This document shows positions 1 to 10,473 of a DNA stretch of 33,461 bases, piece after piece (the stretch's first letter is position 1; each line of letters starts with the position of its first letter). Source of the stretch: Komagataeibacter swingsii (GTDB taxonomy: Bacteria > Pseudomonadota > Alphaproteobacteria > Acetobacterales > Acetobacteraceae). The stretch is from positions 1 through 33,461 of the forward strand of contig NZ_NKUB01000029.1 of NCBI RefSeq assembly GCF_003207895.1, written 5' to 3'. Made by a program: the position numbers and the translations under genes. The notes below the pieces were generated by a model that was given only the letters and a program-made list of their open reading frames with translations, ran no database searches and was not told the origin of the DNA.

Positions 1-217
1 CGGCTTTCATCCAGTCGCTGTAGCGCGAGTAGACCGAGTTCCAATGTCCAAAGTATGTCGGCAGATCCCGCCATGGACTGCTGGTCCGCGCAATCCACAA
101 GACCGCCTCGATGAAAAGGCGGTTATCCTTCCCGCTGCGGCCCCGATCCGTCTTCTTGCCATGGCACAGGGGTTCCATCTTCGCCCATTGGGCATCTGTC
201 AGTATGAAGCGATCCAT
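1..217 (-). mobile_element. IS5-family transposase, N-terminal part, cut by window edge
   Basis: The first 72 codons of an IS5-family transposase are read leftward from ATG at 217 and leave the window without a stop. The protein begins MDRFILTDAQWAKMEP and continues with GRSGKDNRLF, then VLWIARTSSPWRDLP, the N-terminal DNA-binding region typical of this family (DUF4096-like). The catalytic DDE domain would lie outside the window. Start choice rests on the conserved N-terminus. I could not identify the terminal inverted repeat in the 218-314 gap. The element sits directly downstream of proB, where proA might otherwise be expected. A second, decayed copy of the same family is at 17862-18236. 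Confidence 0.85.
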
Positions 218-267
218 ACAGACCTTGAATCACATCCAGATGCCTCAGAAAAGTATAATTCCCAACA

Positions 268-310
268 GGCCCTGAAAAAAGCTTCACCAGAAACCTTTTC
301 TTTTCAAACA
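268..310. repeat. partial copy of dispersed palindromic intergenic repeat
   Basis: The gap between the IS fragment and proB contains AAAAAGCTTCACCAGAAACC. This closely matches the reverse complement of the repeat after the glycosyltransferase gene at 16586-16680 (AAAAAGCTTCACCAAAAACC). Only one half of the repeat is seen here; the second GGCGG-type hairpin is missing, possibly removed by the neighbouring IS. It may act as transcript end for proB, but no strong hairpin plus T-run is visible. Nothing else is recognised in 218-314. Confidence 0.5.
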
Positions 311-314
311 GTCT

Positions 315-2659
<2,345 letters not shown>

Positions 2660-2929
2660 TTATTCCGCTGCCAGCGGCAGGGCCTGCACGGAAACATGCA
2701 CGCGACCTTCCGCGCGGCGTTCGAACTTCACATGTCCGTCCACCAGCGAAAACAGGGTGTGGTCGCGGCCGACGCCAACGTTCACGCCCGCCTTCATCTT
2801 CGTGCCGCGCTGGCGGACGATGATGTTGCCTGCGATGACGCTTTCGCCACCAAACTTCTTGACGCCAAGGCGACGTCCGGCGCTATCGCGCCCGTTACGG
2901 GATGAACCGCCTGCCTTTTTTTGTGCCAT
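2660..2929 (-). CDS. rpmA: 50S ribosomal protein L27
   Basis: L27 is a large-subunit protein whose N-terminal tail reaches the peptidyl transferase centre. The 89-residue product begins [16 protein letters not shown], followed by [20 protein letters not shown] and GVGRDHTLF, all classic L27 landmarks. There is no N-terminal leader of the Firmicutes type that needs cleavage. It lies 63 bases downstream of rplU on the same strand and upstream of obgE, the standard bacterial order. An intrinsic terminator candidate follows at 2591-2620. Confidence 0.98.
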   Translation of the reverse strand: MAQKKAGGSSRNGRDSAGRRLGVKKFGGESVIAGNIIVRQRGTKMKAGVNVGVGRDHTLFSLVDGHVKFERRAEGRVHVSVQALPLAAE

Positions 2930-2992
2930 TGCCTGAACTCCTTAAAACTGAAATCTCTGATCTGACCTGCCCGGCCGGGGCCGGGCGAGGGA

Positions 2993-3307
2993 TCAGGCGG
3001 CGTTGATCGCGGAGATGCGCACCACGGTCACCGGCTGGCGGTGGCCGTTCTTGCGGCGGCTGTTCTGCCGGCGGCGCTTCTTGAAGATGATGACCTTGGC
3101 CAGACGGTCCTGTGCGATCACGGTGCCCGTGACGGTCGCACCCTTGACGGTCGGCGCGCCGATGGTCGTGCCACCTTCGCCGCCAACGGCCAGGACCTGG
3201 TCGAACGTGATGGTGGCGCCGGCTTCGGCTTCCAGCTTTTCGATCTTCAGGACGGCGTCCTTGGCAACGCGGTACTGCTTACCGCCGGTACGGATAACTG
3301 CAAACAT
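2993..3307 (-). CDS. rplU: 50S ribosomal protein L21
   Basis: L21 binds 23S rRNA in the large subunit. The 104-residue product starts [19 protein letters not shown] and carries the late basic [17 protein letters not shown] segment and VRISAI ending that define the family. I chose ATG 3307; an upstream in-frame start would add 20 residues absent from L21 proteins. A GGAAAG ribosome binding sequence lies upstream of ATG. It is the first gene of the rplU-rpmA pair, and a good sigma70-type promoter candidate lies at 3435-3463. Confidence 0.98.
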   Translation of the reverse strand: MFAVIRTGGKQYRVAKDAVLKIEKLEAEAGATITFDQVLAVGGEGGTTIGAPTVKGATVTGTVIAQDRLAKVIIFKKRRRQNSRRKNGHRQPVTVVRISAINAA

Positions 3308-3434
3308 GTCTCTATCTATCTTTCCGATCTCTTGGCGTGCGCGGCATTGTTTCAATGCAGGCGACACGGCCCAGTCGCTTTTTTATATTGGCCGCAATTG
3401 CAGCGGCGCCCCGTCCGCGCGGGGTGAATGGGGG

Positions 3435-3463
3435 CTTTTACTGGGTGGGCGGGCGCAGGTCAA
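3435..3463 (-). promoter_or_regulatory. candidate sigma70 promoter for rplU-rpmA
   Basis: On the minus strand TTGACC and TAAAAG are separated by exactly 17 bases, close to the sigma70 consensus. Transcription would start about 120 bases before the rplU ATG, leaving a long 5' leader. Inferred from sequence only. Confidence 0.45.
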
Positions 3464-3555
3464 TATTTTTTATGGGCATGCGCAAGGGGTGAAAAAAGAC
3501 CCCTTGCGCCGCCCCGCGCGCGCCCCTATAAGCCGCTGCATCACCGCGTGCAGTT

Positions 3556-3645
<90 letters not shown>

Positions 3646-3869
3646 CTGCATCGCGTGTGTTCTTTTCCCGCTGAAAACCTGTTTTCCGGAACACGCCCCG
3701 CCCATGCCGGCGGGTTTGCCCGCGTACACGCCATGCCGCACGGCGCGGGGCGCGGGCCATGGCAGGGCGATCCCTGGTCCGGCCCGCAAGGCTGCCCGTC
3801 CTTGTGGGGCTGCCCTTCTCGGGGCGTGCTGTCCGGGCGTCGTGTCGCAATGCCCGGAACGTAACCTGT

Positions 3870-5219
3870 TCAGGTGGCGGTTTCTGCTACCCCACGCTCA
3901 TGCACTGTCCTGCCCGCCACATATGTCGCGCGGATGCTGCGGTCATCGCCCAGCATCATGAGCGTGAACAGGATATCGGCCGTGCTGTCGCACATCCGCG
4001 CGCGCAGGGCCTGCAATGGCGTGGCGCGGGGGTCAAGGATGCACAGATCGGCATCCATGCCGGGGGCGATGGCGCCGATGCGGTCGTCCAGGTGCAGCGC
4101 CTCGGCGCCACCACGCGTCGCCAGCCAGAAGGCCTGCACCGGGTGCAGCCGCTTTCCGGTCATCTGCGCGATCTTGTAGGCCTCGTTCATGGATTGCAGG
4201 TGCGACAGGCTGGTGCCCGCGCCCACATCGGTGCCCAGCCCCGTGCGCACCGGGCGTTTCGCGTCCATCACGTCAAACAGCCGGAACGCCCCGCTGCCCA
4301 GGAACAGGTTGGACGTGGGGCAGTGCGCCAGCGCGCAGCCACTTTCATGGCAGCGGCACAGGTCGTGTTCATCCACGTATATGCCATGGCCCATCACGCT
4401 GCGCGGGCGCACCAGGCCCGCGCGGTCATACACATCCAGATAGGAACGGCTGTCGGGGAACAGTTCGGCCACCCATGCGACCTCGGCGCGGTTTTCGGCC
4501 AGATGGGTCTGCATGAACAGGCTGTCGTCCCCCTTCAGCAGCGCGCCCGCCAGTTCAAGCTGCTCGGGCGTGCTGGTGGGGGCGAAGCGGGGGGTGACGG
4601 CGTAATGCTGGCGGTTGCGGCCATGCCAGCGTTCGATCAGGCGGCGCGATTCATCATAGCCGCGCTGGGCCGTATCACGCAGGTAATCGGGCGCGTTGCG
4701 GTCCATCAGCACCTTGCCCGCCACCATCAGCGTGCCAAGGCGGGTGGATTCCCCAAAAAACGCATCAACCGACTGCGGGTGGACCGTGCAGTACACCGCC
4801 GCCGTGGTCGTGCCGTTGCGCACCAGTTCATCCAGGAACTGCCGCGCAATGGTGGTGGCATAGGTTTCGTCGGCAAAGCGGCGTTCGGTGGGAAAGGTAT
4901 AGCGTTCCAGCCATTCCAGGAGCTGTTCGCCATAGGCCGCGATCATGGGCAGTTGCGGGTAATGGACATGCGTGTCCACGAACCCCGCCGAAATCAGGCA
5001 GCCCCGGTAATCGGTAACCGGCATGCCGGCGGGCAGGTGCGCGATGGTTTCCCCATACGCCCCGGCATGGGTAATGCGGCCATCGGTGATGATGACCAGC
5101 CCGTCGGGTTCATCCACCAGCGCGTCGTTCGGCGGCATGAGGAACGGGTTGCCGCGAAAGGTCACGACATGACCGCGCAGGGCGGCGGAAGCGGTGGAAG
5201 CGGGGGCGGGGGATGTCAT
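3870..5219 (-). CDS. guaD: guanine deaminase
   Basis: GuaD hydrolyses guanine to xanthine and ammonia in purine salvage and breakdown. The 449-residue amidohydrolase-fold protein shows the metal site GFVDTHVHYPQ (His84, His86), YAVTPRFAPT, the QTHLAEN zinc ligand region, MGHGIYV, the guanine deaminase signature HCPTSNLFLGSG and GLGTDVGAGTS with the catalytic aspartate. Length matches the family. ATG 5219 is used. The gene follows the FUSC efflux gene by 44 bases on the same strand and may share its transcript. The 224 bases between it and the tRNA contain GC-rich hairpins but no clear T-run terminator. Confidence 0.95.
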   Translation of the reverse strand: MTSPAPASTASAALRGHVVTFRGNPFLMPPNDALVDEPDGLVIITDGRITHAGAYGETIAHLPAGMPVTDYRGCLISAGFVDTHVHYPQLPMIAAYGEQLLEWLERYTFPTERRFADETYATTIARQFLDELVRNGTTTAAVYCTVHPQSVDAFFGESTRLGTLMVAGKVLMDRNAPDYLRDTAQRGYDESRRLIERWHGRNRQHYAVTPRFAPTSTPEQLELAGALLKGDDSLFMQTHLAENRAEVAWVAELFPDSRSYLDVYDRAGLVRPRSVMGHGIYVDEHDLCRCHESGCALAHCPTSNLFLGSGAFRLFDVMDAKRPVRTGLGTDVGAGTSLSHLQSMNEAYKIAQMTGKRLHPVQAFWLATRGGAEALHLDDRIGAIAPGMDADLCILDPRATPLQALRARMCDSTADILFTLMMLGDDRSIRATYVAGRTVHERGVAETAT

Positions 5220-5263
5220 GGTGGCTCCATCCTTCCCTTGCCCGTCCCCGTGTCAGGGGCGCG

Positions 5264-7468
5264 TCATGACCCGTCGGTCATGCGATAGGGCTGGGAAGCG
5301 TCAAGGAAGGCTGCGTTGGCGCCCAGTTCATAGGAAATGACCAGCAGGTAGGCAATGGCGCGCGTGATCTCGATGCGCGATGTGATGTTGGCTTCCGTCG
5401 CCTCCAGCCGCCGCAGGCTGCGCGTGGCCCCACGCGCCACCCGCGCGGTGCGGCCAAAGCGCCCGTACCGGCCACTGAACTGCGACATGCGGCTGAGGAA
5501 CAGCTCGATGGCGCGGTTGGCGGCGGGCGGCAGTTGCCCGCGTTCCATGACCGTGCGCAGGCGGATGATATTCAGCCCGATGGTCATGGCCGACAGCGTG
5601 CCCTGCAGGTATGCCTCGATGGTGGGGGTGGGCGTCGGACCCGCATGGCGGATCAGGCGGGAGAAGCGGTCGGTATTGCGCCCGATCCACGACTGCGTGC
5701 GCGGCATGGGCTGGGCGGAGGCCAGGTGGCGCAGGTCATGCAGCGTGCGGTTGCGCATGCGCCAGCGTTCTTCATCATTGTCGAACGGCAGCACCGCGCG
5801 GAAGATCAGCACCGCGAAGCCGATGCTGCACAGCAGCGCGAAGGATGCGTTGAAATACGCGATTTCGTTCAGTCGCGTCTGGTTGCCCGGCCCGACCAGG
5901 TTGGGCAGGAACAGGCAGTACGACGCCGCCGCCCCCGCCGTGGAGGGGTTGCGCGCGGCAAGCCCGCCCGCGATCATGGGCAGGGCGAGGACGGCGGCCA
6001 GCATTTCGAATTCCGCGGGTCGCGGCAGGAACAGCAGCACAAGGAAACCCGAGACAAACACCGCCCAGCACGCCCCGCGCAGGAAGCTCATGGTGCCCAC
6101 CACCGGGTTTTCACGCGTGGCGAACAGCCCGCACGTCACCGCGACCATGGTGATGAAGCCGATGCCGTTGGCCCATGCCGTCACTTCCCATATCAGCGCG
6201 GACGCGCCGATGGCCACGGCGGCGCGGATGCCGTTATAGGCGGCTTCCTTGAAATCGCGGTGCGCCTCGATGCGGAAATGGAAGTGGTCGCCCCGGATTT
6301 CGTGCTGGCTGGCGTCGAACTCCGCAATGGCCTGTTCCAGTTCCCCCAGCAGTTCGTCCAGCGCGTTATGCAGGATGCGGCAGTTCAGCAGGTCGTCCAC
6401 TTCCGCCGTCTCGGCAGTGGGGTCCATGCCGATTTCATGGGTCAGCGCGTCGATGATGCGCTGGCGGCACACGCCGCGCAGGTCCTGCAGGTCCTGCTGG
6501 ATATGCGGTATCTCGGCATCGTTTTCCAGCCGCGCGGGCACGCCCAGCAGGAAGGTGCGCGTCAGCAGCGACGTTTCGGTAAACTGTTCGTTCGTGGTGC
6601 CCAGCGCCTTGATGCGCGCCATCATGCCAAGCCCGCGCGACAGCAGGACCGACACGGCGGCCAGGGCGGCGCGCGCATGGTCGCCTTCATGCCCGTGCGG
6701 CCCCATCTCGACTTCGCTGAACTCGATCTGGTCATTGATGCTCAGGATCGTGCCGAACAGGGCGCGCGAACGGATGAAGGCGGCCTCGTCCCCCGCCAGC
6801 AGGTCGGCCACCGCATCCGTCGAGCTGCCCAGCGCCATCTGGATCTTCTGGCGCATGTTGCGCCGCGCGCTTGATGCAAGGTTGTGCGCGAATAGCACCG
6901 CCACCAGCGTCTCGCACGTGATGCCCAGCACGATATAGGACGTGCGCGACATGGTGATCATGAAGATGTTGTCCGGGTCGCGCGTCGCGGCCAGCGCGAT
7001 GATGGCGCAGGTATAGCCCGACAGCACCAGCGCATAGGACCGGAAGTTGCGCACCAGTGTCGCGCACATGCAGCACAGGCCGATCCATATGCTGATGGCG
7101 GGAAAGAACAGCCACGGCGCCTGCGGGAAGGCGCAGATCAGGATGACGGCGCTGATCGCCCCCACCGCCGTGCCCACCAGTCGCCACCGCGCCTTTGACA
7201 GGCTTTCCCCGCGCGATCCCTGGGCTACGATCCACACCGTCATGGCCGCCCATGGCGGGTCGTCCAGTTCCATCCACATGGCGATGGTCAGCGCCATCAG
7301 GGCCGCGCACGTGGTGCGCACGGCAAAGGCCAGGGCCTCGGGCGTGGGGGCATACAGCCATTTAAGGCCACTCATCCGCGCATAGCCGGGGGCGCGGATG
7401 GTGGGAAAATGCTTTCCGCTGAAAATACGGGTGATGAAAGAGGGCAGAAGATTCAGGTCTGCAGGCAC
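5264..7468 (-). CDS. FUSC-family membrane transporter (aromatic acid efflux type)
   Basis: The 734-residue inner-membrane protein has two sets of hydrophobic segments, about residues 45-200 and 420-570. Each is followed by a long soluble helical region, the layout of FUSC/AaeB/YccS proteins linked to export of fusaric acid and hydroxybenzoates. The N-terminal set includes DDPPWAAMTVWIV, a family hallmark. The start is GTG 7468, with GGAAG nine bases upstream; ATG 7375 (MSGLKWLY) is a possible shorter start but lacks a good binding site. No membrane-fusion partner is adjacent, so the real substrate is unknown. It precedes guaD by 44 bases. Confidence 0.85.
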   Translation of the reverse strand: MPADLNLLPSFITRIFSGKHFPTIRAPGYARMSGLKWLYAPTPEALAFAVRTTCAALMALTIAMWMELDDPPWAAMTVWIVAQGSRGESLSKARWRLVGTAVGAISAVILICAFPQAPWLFFPAISIWIGLCCMCATLVRNFRSYALVLSGYTCAIIALAATRDPDNIFMITMSRTSYIVLGITCETLVAVLFAHNLASSARRNMRQKIQMALGSSTDAVADLLAGDEAAFIRSRALFGTILSINDQIEFSEVEMGPHGHEGDHARAALAAVSVLLSRGLGMMARIKALGTTNEQFTETSLLTRTFLLGVPARLENDAEIPHIQQDLQDLRGVCRQRIIDALTHEIGMDPTAETAEVDDLLNCRILHNALDELLGELEQAIAEFDASQHEIRGDHFHFRIEAHRDFKEAAYNGIRAAVAIGASALIWEVTAWANGIGFITMVAVTCGLFATRENPVVGTMSFLRGACWAVFVSGFLVLLFLPRPAEFEMLAAVLALPMIAGGLAARNPSTAGAAASYCLFLPNLVGPGNQTRLNEIAYFNASFALLCSIGFAVLIFRAVLPFDNDEERWRMRNRTLHDLRHLASAQPMPRTQSWIGRNTDRFSRLIRHAGPTPTPTIEAYLQGTLSAMTIGLNIIRLRTVMERGQLPPAANRAIELFLSRMSQFSGRYGRFGRTARVARGATRSLRRLEATEANITSRIEITRAIAYLLVISYELGANAAFLDASQPYRMTDGS

Positions 7469-7577
7469 GATATGCGGCTTCCGGCGACATGGGGCGCCCT
7501 ATCCATAACGCATCTTGGCATGACGTAACGGTGTCGCGAGTGCATATCTGGCATCGGCTTTCCTCGTGGCGGGCGGG

Positions 7578-8795
7578 TCAGGCGCGCGCGGGCGCGCACA
7601 GGCTGGCCGCCAGCCTGAGGTCTGCCACGAAGTGGTCGTATTCGCGCCCGCGCGCGGCTTCATCGGGCACGCGCAGCAGGAAGGAGGGATGCACCGTCAC
7701 GACCCCGGTCGCGCCATCGCCCAGCGTAATCGCGCGCGAGCGTTCGCGCCCGATCGTGACGGGGCGGCCCAGCAGGGCGGACGCCGCCGTGCCCCCCAGC
7801 ATGACCAGCACGTGCGGGCGGATGATCCGCCGTTCCGCCGCAAGCCACGGGGCGCAGTTGGCGATTTCCGCAGGCCCCGCCTTTTCGTGGATGCGGCGTG
7901 TGCCGCTGCGGCGGAATTTGAAGTGCTTGACGGTATTGGTCACATACGCATCATCACGGTCGATTCCCGCCGCGTGCAGGGCGCGGTCGAACAACTGCCC
8001 CGCCGGGCCGACAAAGGGGCGGCCGGCAAGGTCTTCCCTGTCCCCCGGCTGTTCGCCCACGAACATCATGCGCGCGTCGCTGCGCCCCTCGCCAAACACG
8101 GTCCGGGTGGCGTGGCGGGCCATGGGGCAGATCCGGCATGTCCGCGCCGCCAGCGCCACGGCGGGCAGGGCGGTGATGCGCGCGATGTCCAGCCCGTCCA
8201 CCAGCGGCATGGCGGGGGGCGGCAGGCTGTTGAAGGCGAGGGGCGATGCATCCGCGCCATCGTGCCCGTGCAGCAGTTCGTGGCCTGTCCATTCCATCCG
8301 CCGCCCCGGCAGCGCCAGCCGCCATGGCGCAAGCGAAAGCTGGAAGGTGATGAACCGCGCATTGCATTCGGGGGCGTAGGTCGCGGCGTCGCATGTGGCG
8401 TGCCACGCGCCGTCCCCGTCGGTGCGCTGCATGAGGGTGAACAGGCCGTGGCGCAGCCGGGCGGTTTCCGCGCGCACGCCGGCCGCGGCCGCCTCCATCC
8501 GCGCAAGTTCGGCTGGCGGGACATCGGTCCCGGTCACATGGGCGTAGACCAGCCGGTAGGCGAGGGTGAAGCGGTCGGGCAGCATGGATTGCAGCACGTC
8601 CGCCGCCAGTTGCATGGTCTCACGCGGGATGCGGAAGGGATGGGCGTCCGGCATGGGGGCGTCCGGGCCGCCCGATGGCGCGACGTGCCACGCAATGTCG
8701 TCCGGCGGCACGTGCTGGCCGGCCAGGGTGCGGGTCGCCGTGCGCCAGCGGGCAAAATCGAGGGGGTGGTCAAGGGATATGGTGGTCTGTGGCAT
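7578..8795 (-). CDS. UdgX-family uracil-DNA binding protein fused to a DUF4130 domain
   Basis: The 405-residue protein has two parts. The N-terminal half resembles DUF4130 (TIGR03915, DNA metabolism). The C-terminal half is a uracil-DNA glycosylase superfamily domain of the UdgX type, whose known members bind uracil in DNA covalently through a histidine. Seen here are the Cys pair CRIC (220, 223), GEQPGDRED (247-255), RPFVGPAGQLFD, TNTVKHFKF, the R-loop RRIHEK with His303, Cys314 and HPSFLLR. The position that is Cys in family 4 enzymes (VKC) is His here. ATG 8795 gives the family N-terminus; the open frame runs much further upstream without similarity. The radical SAM gene that often accompanies this fusion is not in the window. 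It follows the exporter gene by 44 bases. Confidence 0.88.
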   Translation of the reverse strand: MPQTTISLDHPLDFARWRTATRTLAGQHVPPDDIAWHVAPSGGPDAPMPDAHPFRIPRETMQLAADVLQSMLPDRFTLAYRLVYAHVTGTDVPPAELARMEAAAAGVRAETARLRHGLFTLMQRTDGDGAWHATCDAATYAPECNARFITFQLSLAPWRLALPGRRMEWTGHELLHGHDGADASPLAFNSLPPPAMPLVDGLDIARITALPAVALAARTCRICPMARHATRTVFGEGRSDARMMFVGEQPGDREDLAGRPFVGPAGQLFDRALHAAGIDRDDAYVTNTVKHFKFRRSGTRRIHEKAGPAEIANCAPWLAAERRIIRPHVLVMLGGTAASALLGRPVTIGRERSRAITLGDGATGVVTVHPSFLLRVPDEAARGREYDHFVADLRLAASLCAPARA

Positions 8796-8839
8796 GGGGC
8801 GGGTTCCCGGTCGTGATGGCGCGATGGCCGCGCGCCGTG

Positions 8840-9634
8840 TCAGGCAAGGCCCATTGCCCGCGCGCTGCGCCACATCATGTAGAATGCCACAAGGAAGACA
8901 AGGCAGGCAAAGATCATGCGCAGCCGCTGCGGGTGCTGGCCCAGGCGCCGCGCCAGCAGGGTGCCCCCCGCGCTGCCCGCAACGCCGCCCGCGACCAGGA
9001 TGCCCACCATGGGCAGGTCCACCATGCCCGCCACCGCGTAACTGATGGATGTTGTCAGCCCGAAGGCGCAGACCGCCACCAGCGACGTGGCGATGGCGCC
9101 GAGCATGGGCATGCCGGTCGCCGCCAGCAGCGCGGGCACGATCAGGAACCCGCCGCCAATGCCGAAGAACCCCGAACAGAATCCCGTCGCGACCCCGTAG
9201 GCCACGATGGGCAGCGGGGCCGTGCGCATGGCCGCCTGTTGCGGCTGCGCCGGCCGTGGCTGGCGGCAGCCCCGCATCATCAGCGCGCCGACCGCGATCA
9301 TGACGAAGGCGAACAGGAAAAGCAGGCGCTGCCCGTTGACGACCTTGCCGCACGCGGCCCCCGCCAGCGCGCCGAATATGCCGGCGCTGGCGAACAGGGC
9401 CGCGCATTTCCACGCGACATGGCCCGACCGCGCATGGCTGGCCAGGCTGAACAGCGCATTGATGGTGACCGCCAGCGCGCTGGTGCCGATGGCCCGGTGC
9501 GGGTCGGCGATCCCCACCACGTACAGCAGCAGCGGCACGGCAAGGATCGACCCCCCGCCGCCCACCAGCCCCAGCGTGAAGCCGATGATCCCGCCACTGC
9601 ACAGGCCCAGCAGGGTATGCAGCACGTCAGGCAT
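8840..9634 (-). CDS. TauE/SafE-family sulfite/sulfur-anion exporter
   Basis: This 264-residue membrane protein has about eight hydrophobic segments in two homologous halves. Each half starts with a glycine-rich motif: GFTLGLVGGGGSILAVPLL near the N-terminus and GFFGIGGGFLIVPALL near residue 155. This is the TauE/SafE signature; family members export sulfite, sulfoacetate or related anions. The gene diverges from an ArsR-family regulator at 9835 across a 200-base region with an AT-rich palindrome. BigR/SqrR regulators control such exporters in other proteobacteria, which supports a role in reactive sulfur removal. The substrate is inferred, not shown. Confidence 0.88.
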   Translation of the reverse strand: MPDVLHTLLGLCSGGIIGFTLGLVGGGGSILAVPLLLYVVGIADPHRAIGTSALAVTINALFSLASHARSGHVAWKCAALFASAGIFGALAGAACGKVVNGQRLLFLFAFVMIAVGALMMRGCRQPRPAQPQQAAMRTAPLPIVAYGVATGFCSGFFGIGGGFLIVPALLAATGMPMLGAIATSLVAVCAFGLTTSISYAVAGMVDLPMVGILVAGGVAGSAGGTLLARRLGQHPQRLRMIFACLVFLVAFYMMWRSARAMGLA

Positions 9635-9732
9635 GGCGGCGCGGGCCGGGCCGGGGGGCCATGTATGCGGGGGCGGCGCGGTCGGTCATGGCGGCTTCCG
9701 TAAGGCAGGGGTGCGTGAATGGTTTATTTGTT

Positions 9733-9742
9733 TAATATATTA
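9733..9742. promoter_or_regulatory. AT-rich palindrome, candidate operator between tauE-like gene and its regulator
   Basis: TAATATATTA is a perfect 10-base palindrome in an AT-rich patch (about 9722-9756) inside otherwise GC-rich DNA. It lies in the divergent intergenic region, 102 bases from the exporter start and 92 bases before the regulator ATG. ArsR proteins of the BigR type bind AT-rich dyads, so it is the best operator candidate. Confidence 0.4.
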
Positions 9743-9834
9743 TGTATGTATTTTATCAAGCCCTGTCCTGTGTTCCGCCGGGCGGGATTATGGTACGGGG
9801 TGGCTTGCCTAACTGCTCGAAGGGGATCCGTGAC

Positions 9835-10239
9835 ATGAGCAATCTGCCCAGAACGCGAGAAATGGCAGAAAACCTTGTACAACGCCTGCGCCTGCTGGCC
9901 CAGCCACAGCGGCTGATGGTGCTGGCCTGCCTGCTGGAGGGGGAAAAGAGCGTGGGCCAGATCGAAGCTGAAACCGGTATCGGCCAGCCAACGTTAAGTC
10001 AGCAGTTGGCGGAACTCCGGCGGGCGGAAATCGTTGTAACACGCAAGGAGGCCCGACAGGTCATTTACAGCATTAAGGATAATATGGAGGAAACGCGCAT
10101 CCGCCTGATCTGCGCGGCCTGCGACCCGGAATTCGACATGGAGCAGCTCAGCGGGGTGCTGCGCCGTAAAAGCCCCCCGGCGCAGATGGCGCATGACGGG
10201 ACGGCAGCCTGTTTTGCCCGTATCCGCATGGAAGCCTGA
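9835..10239 (+). CDS. ArsR-family regulator, BigR/SqrR-like
   Basis: The 134-residue winged-helix repressor contains LLAQPQRLMVLACLLEGE, SVGQIEAETGIGQPTLSQQL (recognition helix) and a beta-wing RKEARQVIYSI. Cys32, in ACLLEGE, and Cys93 or Cys96, in LICAACDP, fall where BigR and SqrR carry the two cysteines that form a disulfide or polysulfide bridge in response to reactive sulfur species. ATG 9835 is chosen because AGGGGA lies eight bases upstream; an upstream in-frame start would add 31 residues. It is divergent from the TauE/SafE exporter, its probable target. No persulfide dioxygenase or rhodanese is adjacent, unlike many bigR loci. Confidence 0.82.
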   Translation: MSNLPRTREMAENLVQRLRLLAQPQRLMVLACLLEGEKSVGQIEAETGIGQPTLSQQLAELRRAEIVVTRKEARQVIYSIKDNMEETRIRLICAACDPEFDMEQLSGVLRRKSPPAQMAHDGTAACFARIRMEA

Positions 10240-10322
10240 AAAATCTTGATATGACATGAAACGAATTTATACAAAAAACAGCTGTTCACATTTGAATGCG
10301 TTATTTAGTACGGGGCATTCTA

Positions 10323-10328
10323 TATAAT
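10323..10328 (+). promoter_or_regulatory. candidate -10 box upstream of the mucR-like gene
   Basis: A perfect TATAAT occurs in an AT-rich stretch of the 234-base gap before the MucR-like gene. The -35 region 17 bases upstream (GTTATT) is weak. A TTGACA at about 10348 lacks a properly spaced -10. Low-confidence assignment. Confidence 0.3.
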
Positions 10329-10403
10329 AGAACCAGAACATTCTGTTTGACAATACGCAGCACAGATTGCCCGCAAGTATTGTATTTATTGAGGGGGCAG
10401 TAT

Positions 10404-10457
10404 ATGTCCCTGAAACGAAGGTTCGTGAGGACGTCGCGACTATTTGGCTGGATATAG
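10404..10457 (+). CDS. possible 17-residue basic leader peptide upstream of the mucR-like gene
   Basis: A short open frame reads MSLKRRFVRTSRLFGWI and ends in TAG. GAGGGGG, a near-perfect Shine-Dalgarno sequence, lies six bases before its ATG and is stronger than anything seen before the next gene. Its stop (10455-10457) overlaps TAGAGG, the only ribosome-binding-like sequence for the MucR-like gene starting 16 bases later, so translation could be coupled. The peptide is strongly basic and matches no family I know. It may be a chance frame. Confidence 0.35.
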   Translation: MSLKRRFVRTSRLFGWI

Positions 10458-10473
10458 AGGCACGGAATATATT

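Noticed and set aside
3646-3869. Terminator for the tRNA or guanine deaminase
   Set aside because: Several GC-rich dyads exist, but none is followed by a T-run in either direction.
3759-5288. 509-codon plus-strand frame over the guanine deaminase gene
   Set aside because: It is antisense to a gene with complete catalytic motifs; long antisense frames are common in high-GC DNA, and its translation is low-complexity and matches no family.
5534-6874. 446-codon plus-strand frame over the FUSC gene
   Set aside because: It is a shadow of the real minus-strand gene, with glutamine/arginine/histidine-rich translation and no domain.
8796-9602. Upstream extension of the UdgX frame to 674 codons
   Set aside because: The extra part is antisense-frame noise over the TauE/SafE gene; the family N-terminus begins at 8795.
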